Positions 17,873 through 29,127 of a stretch of 64,000 nt of DNA are shown here, one piece after another. How positions within the stretch are numbered: the stretch's first letter is position 1; each line of letters opens with the position of its first letter. The notes under the pieces are model-generated. The model was not told where the DNA came from. It saw only the letters and a list, made by a program, of their open reading frames with translations, and made no database searches. Source of the DNA: Robertmurraya korlensis NBRC 107688 (lineage in GTDB: Bacteria > Bacillota > Bacilli > Bacillales > Cytobacillaceae); the NCBI RefSeq assembly GCF_001591645.1, contig NZ_BCVH01000008.1, positions 124,001-188,000 of the forward strand, read 5' to 3'. A program made the position numbers and the translations under genes.

Positions 17873-19360
17873 ATGAGTAATCGTGTAATCGTTCATGCAG
17901 ACGTAACAAAAGGGAAAATTAATAAAAATATTTATGGCCATTTTGCTGAGCATCTTGGCAGATGTATATATGAAGGAATTTGGGTAGGAGAAGTTTCTTC
18001 GATTCCTAATACAAAGGGAATTCGTAACGATGTATTAGCAGCTCTTAAGCAACTAAAGGTTCCGGTTCTTCGATGGCCGGGAGGTTGTTTTGCTGATGAA
18101 TACCATTGGAAGGATGGAATTGGTCCAAAGGAAAACCGTAAGCGTATGGTCAACACGCATTGGGGTGGAGTCGTCGAAAACAACCACTTCGGAACTCATG
18201 AATTTATGCTCCTTTGTGAATTGCTAGAGTGTGAGCCATATATTTGTGGAAACGTGGGTAGTGGAACGGTACAAGAAATGTCTGAGTGGGTTGAATATAT
18301 GACCTTCGAAGGCGAATCACCAATGGCAAACTGGCGTCGCGAAAATGGTAGAGATGAGCCTTGGAACATGAAGTATTTTGGTGTCGGTAATGAAAACTGG
18401 GGCTGTGGTGGTAACATGCGACCAGAATACTATGCGGACCTGTATCGCCGTTATCAAACCTACGTCAGAAATTATGGCCAAAACAAGATTTATAAAATAG
18501 CCGGTGGTGCCAACGTAGATGACTACAATTGGACCGAAGTATTGATGAAAAATGCTCATTGGTTAATGGACGGCTTAAGTCTTCACTATTACACCATTCC
18601 TGGTGATTTCTGGTTAGGTAAAGGCTCTGCAACGGATTTCCCTGAAGACGAGTGGTTCATTACGATGAAAAAAGCTCTTCATATGGATACATTAATCTCA
18701 AAGCACAGCACAATTATGGATAAGTATGACCCAGATAAGCGTATAGGCATGATCATCGATGAATGGGGCACATGGTTTGATGTGGAACCAGGAACAAACC
18801 CAGGTTTTTTATATCAACAAAATACGATTCGTGACGCACTAGTTGCTGGCTTACATTTTAATATTTTCCATGAGCATAATGACCGGGTTCAAATGACGAA
18901 TATCGCTCAAACCGTTAACGTATTACAAGCGATGATTTTGACAGAAGGCGAAAAAATGATTCTCACGCCAACGTACCATGTATTTGATATGTACAAAGTT
19001 CATCAAGATGCAGAACGTATCGCAGTAGACACAACATTCGGTGAGTACGAATATAACGGGGAAAAGCTTCCACAAGTAACAGCTTCTGCCTCTAAAAATG
19101 CTGACGGGAAGATTCATGTGAGCTTATGTAATATTGATCATCAAAACGAATCAATTTTAGAACTTGACCTTCGTGGTGTAAATGCTGGAACTTCAAAAGT
19201 AGCGGGTACCATTCTTACTGCAACTAGCATGGACGCTCATAATACATTTGAACAGCCGGAAGTTGTAAAACCAGAAGAGTTTACTAGCTTCACAGTGGAA
19301 AATAATAAGTTATCTATCAAGTTGCCAGCAATGAGTGTAGTTACTTTATCCGTAGAATAG
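17873..19360 (+). CDS. abfA: GH51 alpha-N-arabinofuranosidase (first copy)
   Basis: This cytoplasmic exo-enzyme releases alpha-linked L-arabinofuranose from short arabino-oligosaccharides. The GH51 acid/base glutamate lies in GVGNENWG and the nucleophile in IIDEWGTW. The TIM barrel is followed by a C-terminal beta domain, giving the usual length of about 500 residues, with no signal peptide. GGAGG seven bases before the ATG gives strong initiation. It is related to the other GH51 gene downstream but clearly diverged, so the two may differ in linkage or chain-length preference. Confidence 0.93.
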   Translation: MSNRVIVHADVTKGKINKNIYGHFAEHLGRCIYEGIWVGEVSSIPNTKGIRNDVLAALKQLKVPVLRWPGGCFADEYHWKDGIGPKENRKRMVNTHWGGVVENNHFGTHEFMLLCELLECEPYICGNVGSGTVQEMSEWVEYMTFEGESPMANWRRENGRDEPWNMKYFGVGNENWGCGGNMRPEYYADLYRRYQTYVRNYGQNKIYKIAGGANVDDYNWTEVLMKNAHWLMDGLSLHYYTIPGDFWLGKGSATDFPEDEWFITMKKALHMDTLISKHSTIMDKYDPDKRIGMIIDEWGTWFDVEPGTNPGFLYQQNTIRDALVAGLHFNIFHEHNDRVQMTNIAQTVNVLQAMILTEGEKMILTPTYHVFDMYKVHQDAERIAVDTTFGEYEYNGEKLPQVTASASKNADGKIHVSLCNIDHQNESILELDLRGVNAGTSKVAGTILTATSMDAHNTFEQPEVVKPEEFTSFTVENNKLSIKLPAMSVVTLSVE

Positions 19361-19372
19361 GCGGTGCATCTC

Positions 19373-19645
19373 ATGAGCGAGAAGAGCTTATGTAAAGGCT
19401 GCGTCGAAAGCGTCATTGTTAGCGAGGAAGTTATAGAGGAACTAATTTTAGAAGCAGAAGAGCAACCTTCACTCATCGTTTCAGAAGAGGTATACAAGGA
19501 ACGACTGCAAATTTGTGAAGAATGCCCTTCCTTACAATATGGTTCAACTTGTGCTCATAGCGGATGTATTGTCCGCTATCGAGCGAAGTTTAAAAACAAA
19601 AGCTGTCCCTTTGCTGGGAAGCCGAAGTGGGAAAAGGTTAGTTAA
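19373..19645 (+). CDS. small cysteine-rich protein, DUF6171-like
   Basis: This 90-residue protein has no known function. It carries CKGC near the N-terminus, then ICEECPSL, then CAHSGC and a final SCPF, a pattern that could bind zinc or an iron-sulfur centre. Two related helices start VSEEV about 25 residues apart, suggesting an internal repeat. I recall this Cys pattern as DUF6171, without certainty. ATG 19373 is chosen because AGGCGG lies eight bases upstream; GTG 19364 overlaps that site. It lies between two GH51 genes, so it must be co-expressed with arabinan breakdown, which is unexpected for such a protein. Confidence 0.75.
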   Translation: MSEKSLCKGCVESVIVSEEVIEELILEAEEQPSLIVSEEVYKERLQICEECPSLQYGSTCAHSGCIVRYRAKFKNKSCPFAGKPKWEKVS

Positions 19646-19692
19646 ATAGTCAATGTACTTAAAGAGCATGTAATTCCCGATACTCTGTATGA

Positions 19693-21222
<1,530 letters not shown>

Positions 21223-21230
21223 CGATTGTT

Positions 21231-21260
21231 TTCCATATCATCCTATGTGGTGATATGGAA
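21231..21260 (+). other. intercistronic hairpin between the second GH51 gene and the epimerase gene
   Basis: TTCCATATCA pairs perfectly with TGATATGGAA around a ten-base loop that can add a CC/GG pairing. Only scattered T residues follow, so it is more likely an mRNA-stability element than a full terminator. Confidence 0.55.
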
Positions 21261-21297
21261 TCATTTATTTTATCGTTCTTAGAAAGGGTGGGAACAT

Positions 21298-22341
21298 ATG
21301 AAAGTTGTGAAGGAATTCTTTGGTCATATAAATGAAGAAACAGTAGATTTATATACGCTCGAAAATGACCATGGTATGAGTGTGAGTTGTATGACTCTTG
21401 GATGTATTATTACAAAAATTATGACGCCAGACCGCGATGGAACTCTTGAAAATGTAGTCATCGGGTATGACTCGGTAGATGAGTATCTAACAGACTCCTA
21501 TTATCTAGGTGCTGTTATTGGTAGATTTGCCGGAAGAATTGCTGGTGCGTCTTTTGAACTTGATGGTGTAACGTATCCTCTAGCTAAAAATAATAACGGG
21601 AATCACCTACATGGAGGCCTTAAGGGCTTTGATAAGGTGATTTGGGATGCAGAGGTTATTGAACGTGAAGGTGAAGCCGGCGTACAGTTTTCTTATTTTA
21701 GTCCTGATGGAGAAGAGGGATACCCAGGAAATCTAAATGTTTCGGTACTATATACATTAAATAACCAAAATGAGCTAACAATCCGCTATACAGCCAAATC
21801 AGATCAAAAGACAGTTTTAAATATGACGAACCACTCTTATTTTAATTTAAGTGGAAACTTACAGCGTGATACATTAGACCATTCTCTTCAATTAAAGAGC
21901 AGTAAATATCTTGAGTTAAACGACGAGCTTTTACCATTAAGGGTAGCTGACGTACAGGGGACTCCATTTGATTTCAAAGCTGCACATAGTATTCGTGAAG
22001 GCGCTGAGTCATCCTTTTCACAAAATAAACTGGCAGGCGAAGGTTATGATCATCCATTTATTTTGGATACTAACCACGATCATGAAATTGTTTTAAAGGA
22101 AGAACAAAGTGGTCGTAGTTTAACCATTGAAACAGATGAAGTAGCTGTGGTTCTATATTCTGGAACTCAGATTCAGGAGAATGGAGAAATCAGGGGTGTA
22201 CCAGCCCGTAAATATTTAGGATTATGTTTAGAAACGCAGGGACTTCCAGATGCGGTTCATCATCCCGAATACCCTAGTTGTTGGATTGAAAAAGATGTAG
22301 AAGTAACAAAGGCTACCACTTATAAATTTGGAACATTTTAA
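21298..22341 (+). CDS. galM: aldose 1-epimerase (mutarotase)
   Basis: It interconverts alpha and beta anomers of aldoses, here probably L-arabinose released by the glycosidases. The beta-sandwich family motifs are present: the substrate-binding segment NNNGNHLHGG, the catalytic-histidine segment NHSYFNLSG, and the late region IQENGEIRG. The length of 347 residues is usual. AGAAAGGGTGGG precedes the ATG. It lies in the arabinose operon between a GH51 gene and araM. Confidence 0.93.
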   Translation: MKVVKEFFGHINEETVDLYTLENDHGMSVSCMTLGCIITKIMTPDRDGTLENVVIGYDSVDEYLTDSYYLGAVIGRFAGRIAGASFELDGVTYPLAKNNNGNHLHGGLKGFDKVIWDAEVIEREGEAGVQFSYFSPDGEEGYPGNLNVSVLYTLNNQNELTIRYTAKSDQKTVLNMTNHSYFNLSGNLQRDTLDHSLQLKSSKYLELNDELLPLRVADVQGTPFDFKAAHSIREGAESSFSQNKLAGEGYDHPFILDTNHDHEIVLKEEQSGRSLTIETDEVAVVLYSGTQIQENGEIRGVPARKYLGLCLETQGLPDAVHHPEYPSCWIEKDVEVTKATTYKFGTF

Positions 22342-22365
22342 TATCCAAATAGGAGGGAAAATAAG

Positions 22366-23589
22366 ATGGAGAATTATATCGCAGACGTCATGACCTTAAG
22401 CCGACAATGTGATTGCGGAAATCATCATAATCCCATCCCCATTGAAGTAATTAAAATAGGAAATCATGCATTAAAGGAAGCCGCTCATTATATCAAGAGT
22501 AAAGAGTTTCAAAAGGTAGTCATTATAGCTGACGCACAAACGTATAAGGCAGGAGTAGAACAGTTAGCAGAATCTCTAAAGGAAAGGCAGATAGCCTTCT
22601 CGGTTACCATTTTAAAACCAGATGAGAATAACGATGTCGTTGCTGATGAGAAAAGTTTGGTTCAAGCATTGCTTGATATACCAGCCAAAGCGGATGTACT
22701 TATTGCGTTTGGTGCAGGGACCATCCATGATATTACTCGCTTTTGTGCAACCAAACTGAAGCTTCCTTTTGTTTCGGTCCCATCCGCTCCGTCCGTTGAT
22801 GGATTCACCTCATTAGGTGCACCACTAATTGTCCGGGGAGTAAAAACAACTTTTCAAATGTGTTCACCTGTTGCTGTTTTCGCAGATCTTTCCATTCTAA
22901 CTGCAGCACCAAAAGAAATGATTGCTGCTGGATTCGGGGATATGATGGCAAAGTATACCTCCCTTGCCGATTGGAAGTTAGGTCACTTAGCAGGAGGAGA
23001 ACCGTATTGTCCCCTTTCTGCACAAATTACTAGAGATGCACTAGAAGCATGTGTGGAACATGTAGAGGACATTGAAGCCGGAGATGCTCTTGGTGTTCGA
23101 ATATTAATAGAGGCTTTAATCAAGTCAGGATTAGCCATGCTATTATTTGGGCAATCACACCCTGCTTCTGGTGGTGAGCATCATCTATCACATTACTGGG
23201 AGATGGAGTTTTTAAAACAAGGTCGACCAGCTGTACTTCACGGTGCAAAAGTATCGGTGGCCACCATCCTACTCTCAGAAATTTATAAACGGAATTTCTT
23301 GGATTTCATGGATAGCAGTGAAAGCTTGGATCAGATAGAAGAGCAGCAGATAACCAATAAAATAATACAGAATTTAGATGAGATTAAGAGAGTTTATGAG
23401 GAAATTCCTCAGCCGGAAGTGCTTCGGGAGATATTAGTAAAACTAGGTGGAGTAAGCACTCCAGCTGAGCTTGGAATAGGTGAACAATTAGTAAACCAAA
23501 GCTTACAGGATGCACACCATCTTCGTAACCGCTTTACGGCTTTGAAATTTTTGAATGAAGTAGCCAAAGTTAGTCCTCAATTCGTTTAA
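22366..23589 (+). CDS. araM: glycerol-1-phosphate dehydrogenase AraM
   Basis: AraM reduces dihydroxyacetone phosphate to sn-glycerol 1-phosphate, a step that feeds heptaprenylglyceryl phosphate synthesis in Bacillus. It belongs to the iron-containing-alcohol-dehydrogenase/dehydroquinate-synthase fold. The nucleotide site GAGTIHDITRF, the SAPSVDGFTS segment and the metal-binding histidines in ASGGEHHLSHYWE are visible. Its 407 residues slightly exceed B. subtilis AraM. AGGAGGGAAAATAAG precedes the ATG. araM also lies in the ara operon of B. subtilis; why an archaeal-type lipid enzyme follows arabinose genes is still unexplained. Confidence 0.93.
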   Translation: MENYIADVMTLSRQCDCGNHHNPIPIEVIKIGNHALKEAAHYIKSKEFQKVVIIADAQTYKAGVEQLAESLKERQIAFSVTILKPDENNDVVADEKSLVQALLDIPAKADVLIAFGAGTIHDITRFCATKLKLPFVSVPSAPSVDGFTSLGAPLIVRGVKTTFQMCSPVAVFADLSILTAAPKEMIAAGFGDMMAKYTSLADWKLGHLAGGEPYCPLSAQITRDALEACVEHVEDIEAGDALGVRILIEALIKSGLAMLLFGQSHPASGGEHHLSHYWEMEFLKQGRPAVLHGAKVSVATILLSEIYKRNFLDFMDSSESLDQIEEQQITNKIIQNLDEIKRVYEEIPQPEVLREILVKLGGVSTPAELGIGEQLVNQSLQDAHHLRNRFTALKFLNEVAKVSPQFV

Positions 23590-23606
23590 AAGGAAAGGTG
23601 AATACG

Positions 23607-24557
23607 ATGCAAAAGGTAGATACACTAAAAAATCCAATACTATTACAAAGAGCAGACCCATGGGTGTATAAGCACACAGACGGCTACTATTACTTTACAG
23701 CTTCTGTACCTGAATTTGATTTAATTGAATTGAGAAGAGCAAAAACCATTCAAGGACTGGGAGAGGCTGAACCCGTTGTTGCTTGGCGCAAATACGAGTC
23801 AGGACCAATGAGTGCTCATATATGGGCGCCGGAGCTTCATTTTATTGATGGCAAGTGGTATATCTACTACGCCGCTGCAAGAGCGGACGATATTTTTGAC
23901 CACCGTATGTATGTCCTTGAAAATGAATCTGCTAACCCATTAGAGGGTGAGTGGGTAGAAAAAGGTCAAGTGAAGACAGACTGGGAGTCGTTCTCGCTTG
24001 ATGCCACTACTTTCGAACACAAGGGAGTAAGATATTATGTTTGGGCACAGCGTGACCCTAATATTGAAGGAAACTCTAATCTTTATATAGCAAAAATGGT
24101 GAGTCCGTGGGAAATTGAGGGACCACAGATCATGATTACAAAACCTGAATATGACTGGGAAACAATCGGATTCCTTGTGAATGAGGGAGCGGCAGTTTTA
24201 AAGAGAAACGGTAAGATTTTTATCACGTACTCTGCTAGTAAAACTGACTACAACTATTGTATGGGTCTATTAACAGCAGACGAAGATAGTGATTTACTTG
24301 ACCCAGCTTCATGGAAGAAGACAAATCAACCTGTTTTCCAGACCAGTGAGGAAAACGGTCAATATGGACCAGGACATAATAGCTTCACTGTTTCAGAGGA
24401 TGGAACACAGGATATCCTCATTTACCACGCGAGAGATTACAAAGAAATTGAAGGAGATCCGCTGTGGGATCATAATCGACACACTCGCGCACAGATTTTT
24501 ACATGGAATGAAGATGGAACACCAAACTTTGGTGTACCAGTGAAGGATGTAAAGTAG
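23607..24557 (+). CDS. GH43 arabinofuranosidase-like enzyme (tandem copy 1)
   Basis: This 316-residue single-domain GH43 beta-propeller has no signal peptide and is probably a cytoplasmic exo-acting arabinofuranosidase. The catalytic carboxylates are expected in RADPWVYKHTDGYYYF, SLDATTF and FLVNEGAAV. It lacks the C-terminal barrel seen in the upstream GH43 pair. ATG 23607 is preferred to GTG 23598 because AGGAAAGG immediately precedes the latter and spaces well to the former. The next gene is a close paralogue. Confidence 0.87.
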   Translation: MQKVDTLKNPILLQRADPWVYKHTDGYYYFTASVPEFDLIELRRAKTIQGLGEAEPVVAWRKYESGPMSAHIWAPELHFIDGKWYIYYAAARADDIFDHRMYVLENESANPLEGEWVEKGQVKTDWESFSLDATTFEHKGVRYYVWAQRDPNIEGNSNLYIAKMVSPWEIEGPQIMITKPEYDWETIGFLVNEGAAVLKRNGKIFITYSASKTDYNYCMGLLTADEDSDLLDPASWKKTNQPVFQTSEENGQYGPGHNSFTVSEDGTQDILIYHARDYKEIEGDPLWDHNRHTRAQIFTWNEDGTPNFGVPVKDVK

Positions 24558-24574
24558 AGGAATCGGAGGAGAAC

Positions 24575-25525
24575 ATGATGGTAAAAACAGAAGATAAAAA
24601 TCTTATTCTAGAACAAAGAGCAGATCCATGGGTTTACAAGCATACGGATGGTTACTATTACTTTACAGCTTCTGTTCCTGAATACGACCGGATTGAGGTT
24701 CGAAGGTCAAAGACATTACATGGTATTGCTGAGGCAGAACCAGTGGTAGCTTGGAGAAAGCACGAGACTGGACCGATGAGTTCACTAATTTGGGCTCCTG
24801 AGCTTCACTATATTAACGGTGCCTGGTACATTTATTTTGCAGCAGCAAAATCGAAGGAAATCATCAACGGTTTGTTCGATCATCGTATGTTTGTCATTGA
24901 AAACAAGTCTGCTAACCCATTAGAAGGTGAGTGGGAGGAAAAGGGACAAATTAAGACTGATTGGGAATCCTTTGCCCTTGACGCAACTTCGTTTGAGCAT
25001 AATGGACAGCAGTACCTGGTGTGGGCTCAGAAGGACCCAAATATTCAAGGGAACTCGAATTTGTACATTGCTCCTCTTGAAAATCCTTGGACGATTAAAA
25101 GTCCTCAGGTAATGATTACGAAACCAGAATATGATTGGGAAACGATCGGCTTTTGGGTAAATGAGGGTGCTGCTGTAATTAAAAGAAATGGAAAAATCTT
25201 CATTTCTTATTCAGGAAGTGCCACAGATGAAAACTACTGCATGGGATTAATTTCAGCAGATGAGACAAGTAATCTATTGGATCCTAACTCTTGGACAAAA
25301 TCAGATAAGCCAGTATTTCAAACGAATCGTGAAGCGGGCCAATATGGTCCAGGCCATAATAGCTTTACGGTTTCAGAGGATGGCTCTCAAGATATTCTTG
25401 TTTATCACGCAAGAACTTATACAGAGATTGTTGGTGACCCATTGTACGACCCAAATCGACATACACGTGCTCAAGTGTTTACATGGAAAGAAGATGGAAC
25501 ACCGTACTTTGGTAAACCTGAGTAA
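24575..25525 (+). CDS. GH43 arabinofuranosidase-like enzyme (tandem copy 2)
   Basis: This 316-residue enzyme is aligned end to end with the preceding gene, sharing RADPWVYKHTDGYYYFTASVP, KPEYDWETIGF and QYGPGHNSFTVSEDG blocks (each shown in part). The main difference is a short insertion, SKEIINGL, before FDHRM. The near-identity of framework residues shows a fairly recent duplication. GGAGGA lies four bases before ATG 24575 and seven before ATG 24578, so either may be used. It is the last gene of the arabinose operon. Confidence 0.87.
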   Translation: MMVKTEDKNLILEQRADPWVYKHTDGYYYFTASVPEYDRIEVRRSKTLHGIAEAEPVVAWRKHETGPMSSLIWAPELHYINGAWYIYFAAAKSKEIINGLFDHRMFVIENKSANPLEGEWEEKGQIKTDWESFALDATSFEHNGQQYLVWAQKDPNIQGNSNLYIAPLENPWTIKSPQVMITKPEYDWETIGFWVNEGAAVIKRNGKIFISYSGSATDENYCMGLISADETSNLLDPNSWTKSDKPVFQTNREAGQYGPGHNSFTVSEDGSQDILVYHARTYTEIVGDPLYDPNRHTRAQVFTWKEDGTPYFGKPE

Positions 25526-25548
25526 TTTTTATAGGGCTATAGGAAGGA

Positions 25549-25577
25549 ATTCATATCATTTTTGATATGAATTTTTT
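25549..25577 (+). terminator. terminator of the arabinose operon
   Basis: ATTCATATC (25549-25557) pairs with GATATGAAT (25564-25572) around a six-base loop and runs into a T-tract. It ends the long araB transcription unit. Confidence 0.8.
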
Positions 25578-25621
25578 CTATGGCTATTTACTCCAATTAT
25601 AAATAAAAGAAGGTATTAACT

Positions 25622-26995
25622 ATGGGAAAATCACTTGCATCGAATGAACTGCAGAAACTAACCTTACGAGCCATCACTTGGCCGATTTTTATTGAATTAT
25701 TCTTACAGACAATTATGGGAAGTACGGATACCATTATGCTCGCTCATATTTCTGATGATGCCGTTGCAGCAGTCGGTGTGGCGAATCAATTGGTTTTCTT
25801 TGCGATATTGATTTTTGCCTTTACCTCGACTGGGACGGCTGTTCTAATTTCTCAGTACTTAGGGGCTGGAATGAAGTTAGAGGCAAAAGAGACTGCGGGT
25901 ATTTCTATCACAATAAACCTATTAATTGGCTTAGTAATGAGTGGATTAATGTTTATTTTTCAAGGGCCACTGCTCGATCTATTTAAGCTCGAAGAACACT
26001 TAGCAACTATAGGGCATTCCTACCTCTCAATTGTTGGTGCTACTTTGTTTCTACAAGCATTGCTTGGCACTGTGTCCTCCATTTTACGAGCTTACGGGTT
26101 TACGAGGGATGCAATGTTTGTATCCATTATCATGAACATCATACACTTAATAGGAAATGCATTAGTTATATATGGCTTATTCGGCTTACCTGTATTTGGG
26201 GTAGAAGGAGTAGCCGTTTCAACTGCAGTCAGTAGAGCTATTGCGTTAGGCATTGCTGTTTATCTTATGTATAAAAGACTTCCAATCAAGGTGGAGGTTA
26301 AGGATTATATTCATTTTGATGCTTCTAAGATTAAAAAGATCCTACGAATTGGTGTGCCAGCAGCAAGTGAACAGTTATGTTATAACACGAGTCAGATGGC
26401 AATCACTGCAATTACTGCTTTAATGGGGGCAGCAGCCTTAACGACTCGAGTCTACACCTGGAACATAATGACGTTTATTTTGTTATTTGGATTAGCCATG
26501 GGACAAGGAACCCAAATCTTAATCGGTTATCGAGTTGGTGCGGGGGACTTCGATGGAGCCTATCGTCAACTACTAAAGAGCTTAAAGTCAAGTTTTATTA
26601 TTACAATCATTATCGCAATTCTTGTTGCAGTGTTTAGAGTTCCATTAATGAGCATTTTTACAGATAACAATGAGATCATTTATGTTGGGAGTCAATTGTT
26701 GCTGCTTTGTTTAATCCTAGAACCAGGAAGAACGTTTAACCTTTTAGTAATTAATGCGCTGAGGGCAACAGGTGATGCAACCTTCTCAGTAAAAGTGGGA
26801 GTTATCTCGATGTGGTTCATTGGTGTACCAATAGCATATGTGCTTGGTATTCACTTCGAATGGGGACTTTATGGAGTCTGGGTTGCCTTTATTGTTGATG
26901 AGTGGCTAAGGGGAATTATTATGTATTTTAGATGGAGAAGCAGAGTATGGGAGAAGAAGGTGCTTGTCGTAAAGGATGAAGCGGCTAGTTATTAA
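25622..26995 (+). CDS. MATE family efflux transporter
   Basis: This 457-residue integral membrane protein has about twelve hydrophobic segments in two related halves, typical of MATE antiporters that export cationic compounds with sodium or proton uptake. The N-terminal IFIELFLQTIMGSTDTIMLA (part of TM1) and the DTIMLAHISDDAVAAVGVANQ region (shown in part) are characteristic. It has its own terminators on both sides, so it is separate from the arabinose operon. The substrate cannot be predicted. Confidence 0.9.
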   Translation: MGKSLASNELQKLTLRAITWPIFIELFLQTIMGSTDTIMLAHISDDAVAAVGVANQLVFFAILIFAFTSTGTAVLISQYLGAGMKLEAKETAGISITINLLIGLVMSGLMFIFQGPLLDLFKLEEHLATIGHSYLSIVGATLFLQALLGTVSSILRAYGFTRDAMFVSIIMNIIHLIGNALVIYGLFGLPVFGVEGVAVSTAVSRAIALGIAVYLMYKRLPIKVEVKDYIHFDASKIKKILRIGVPAASEQLCYNTSQMAITAITALMGAAALTTRVYTWNIMTFILLFGLAMGQGTQILIGYRVGAGDFDGAYRQLLKSLKSSFIITIIIAILVAVFRVPLMSIFTDNNEIIYVGSQLLLLCLILEPGRTFNLLVINALRATGDATFSVKVGVISMWFIGVPIAYVLGIHFEWGLYGVWVAFIVDEWLRGIIMYFRWRSRVWEKKVLVVKDEAASY

Positions 26996-27025
26996 AAGGA
27001 AGGGAATTTACAAAAAAAATATATC

Positions 27026-27056
27026 CAGCTGGCAGAGATTCTCAGCCAGCTTTTTT
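27026..27056 (+). terminator. terminator after the MATE gene
   Basis: GCTGGC pairs with GCCAGC, then an A-A mismatch and GAG/CTC extend the stem to an ATT loop; six T residues follow. Confidence 0.88.
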
Positions 27057-27148
27057 GCGTGAAAAGAAGAAGAAAGAGAAAGAATCTTTACTTCTATTCA
27101 TGAATAGCATATAGGCAGGTAAAGGATTAGTTGATTGGAGGAGTGTTT

Positions 27149-28966
27149 ATGCAAATATTTTACACTGTCCGCCCGGGGGATACGATTTTCCAGATTGCGA
27201 GTCGGTGGAAGCTTCCCTATGAATCTCTTGCTGCCGCAAATAATATACAGCCACCCTACATGATTTATGTAGGACAGCAGCTTTCAGTCCCACCAGGAGT
27301 GAATAGAGTTCGGGGAAAATCAGGGGATACGATTTTTAGCATCGCTCAAACGTTTGGTGTACCACAGTCTGTAATTATCCAAGCAAATCAACTACAACCG
27401 CCCTTTACGATACAAGTGGGTCAGCTGTTAAATGTACCTCCTGGTAACCCATTCTATGTCGTTCAGTCTGGTGATACTCTATATCAAATAGCAAACAGAT
27501 ATAACGTGACCACAAGGGGGCAAAGTAACTACGAATTGATTCGGCAGGTGAACCAGCTTCCTAACTACGATCTTTCTCCAGGAATGCGATTAAGGATTCC
27601 TTATGCTCCACCTGGGAATCCTGGTTTGATCGCCTATACCTCAAATCGTGGAGGAAGCTATGATATTTGGGTGTATAGTCTTGTGAGCGGAGCGAATGTT
27701 CAGCTTACTACTGGATTAGGAGAATCTTATAGCACTCCCTTTTGGTCACCGGATAGTCGAAAGATTGCCTTTGTAGGAAGGGACGGTATCTTGTTCATAC
27801 TGAACATTCGGGATGGCGGCATTTCAAGGATTGATCAATTCACTGAGGGGGAAGGAATCTTTTTAGATTGGTCCCCAGACAGCCAAAGGCTTGCTTATGT
27901 AAAGAATAATCAAATCATCTTGTACCAAGTTTCAACCAATCAGGTTCAGCGAATCGCGGCAGTAAATGCTACTGATGTTCAATGGTTTCCTAATGGAAGG
28001 CAGCTTCTTTATCAAGCACCTGATGAAAGGGGGATTAGTCAGCTTTATCTTATTAGGACAGACGGTACCGACAAACAGAAAATTACAGAAAATACGGGCG
28101 GCAGATTGAACAATGTTCGCTTATCCCCAGATGGTTCATCTGTCTTGTATACGAGTCCAGGCGTAAGCATTTCTATTATCTATACGATCGACCTTTCAAG
28201 TGGACAGATTACCGAGGTAAAGGGAGGACCGCTTGCAAAAAATTATTATCCGGTATGGTCTCTGGATTCCTCAACGATTGCTTATAGTGCGACAGCCTTT
28301 GAAGATGTAGGCTATTTCTCATTCATTCGAACCACAGGCAGGAAAGGGGAGAATGACCGGACGAGAGCGATATCGTCTTGCTATGCAACACCTGTTACTT
28401 GGTCGCCCGATGGAAAGAAACTTGGCTTTCTATCTGGATGTAACGGGGAAGGAGTAGGAAGGGAAATGTGGGTAATGGATTTACGTCATCCTGTTCCTAT
28501 TAAGTTACTTGAAGGGATTCAAATCTCCTCATTGCAATGGTCACCTATGCCACTTTCATCCTTAAAGAGGACCTATACTAATTCTACGTACAATGTGCAA
28601 TTTGAGTATCCTGCAAGCTGGAGACGAGTGAACGATGAAAGATATGAGGGACCTGATGGATTTTTTCAAGTTTCCACGATACTTTCGGAGGAAACCATCC
28701 AGAATGTTTGCCAAAATGAAGCTTTCCACCAACTACTTCCATACGGTACTAAACCACTTATTATACAAACAAACATTCAGACACAGGAAGCTTGCTATAT
28801 TTTTCCGTCAGAAGATCAACCACCTGAAATGAAAGGGCAAGCCGCGCTAATTGTCCGCTATCCAGCGCCGATTCAAATCGGAGACACTTTCTATAATTAT
28901 TTCATTTTATGGGCGGACCAAAATCATTTATATGGAATTAGCTCGTCACTCACTTTTTTACGATAG
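27149..28966 (+). CDS. triple LysM protein with TolB-like beta-propeller
   Basis: Three LysM repeats start at YTVRPGDTIFQIA, RGKSGDTIFSIA and YVVQSGDTLYQIA and fill roughly residues 3-155; they bind peptidoglycan or chitin-like glycans. A TolB/PD40-type propeller follows (repeats such as PFWSPDSRKIAFV and LDWSPDSQRLAYV), and a C-terminal beta domain starts near YNVQFEYPASW. There is no signal peptide, which in Bacillus is common for LysM proteins assembled on spores from the mother cell. ATG 27149 is chosen since GGAGGAG lies five bases upstream; TTG 27131 lies before that site. Spore location is inference. Confidence 0.82.
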   Translation: MQIFYTVRPGDTIFQIASRWKLPYESLAAANNIQPPYMIYVGQQLSVPPGVNRVRGKSGDTIFSIAQTFGVPQSVIIQANQLQPPFTIQVGQLLNVPPGNPFYVVQSGDTLYQIANRYNVTTRGQSNYELIRQVNQLPNYDLSPGMRLRIPYAPPGNPGLIAYTSNRGGSYDIWVYSLVSGANVQLTTGLGESYSTPFWSPDSRKIAFVGRDGILFILNIRDGGISRIDQFTEGEGIFLDWSPDSQRLAYVKNNQIILYQVSTNQVQRIAAVNATDVQWFPNGRQLLYQAPDERGISQLYLIRTDGTDKQKITENTGGRLNNVRLSPDGSSVLYTSPGVSISIIYTIDLSSGQITEVKGGPLAKNYYPVWSLDSSTIAYSATAFEDVGYFSFIRTTGRKGENDRTRAISSCYATPVTWSPDGKKLGFLSGCNGEGVGREMWVMDLRHPVPIKLLEGIQISSLQWSPMPLSSLKRTYTNSTYNVQFEYPASWRRVNDERYEGPDGFFQVSTILSEETIQNVCQNEAFHQLLPYGTKPLIIQTNIQTQEACYIFPSEDQPPEMKGQAALIVRYPAPIQIGDTFYNYFILWADQNHLYGISSSLTFLR

Positions 28967-28978
28967 ACATACTAGTAT

Positions 28979-29017
28979 GAGGATATCGTGCGCACTATAA
29001 GAGATATCCTCTTTTTT
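28979..29017 (+). terminator. terminator after the LysM/propeller gene
   Basis: GAGGATATC (28979-28987) pairs perfectly with GATATCCTC (29003-29011), followed by six T residues. Confidence 0.85.
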
Positions 29018-29090
29018 AGAACGACAAAAAAACTACCAGTCTTACTAATCCCCCCAAAGTCATAAAGCAAAAATCCATATTATTATCCCC

Positions 29091-29116
29091 AAAAAAAGCT
29101 CTCTAAATTGAGAGCT
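29091..29116 (-). terminator. terminator of the leftward DUF1259-like gene
   Basis: AGCTCTC (29097-29103) pairs with GAGAGCT (29110-29116). The run of A residues at 29091-29097 is a U-tract on the minus transcript. Confidence 0.78.
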
Positions 29117-29127
29117 AAAATTAAAAT

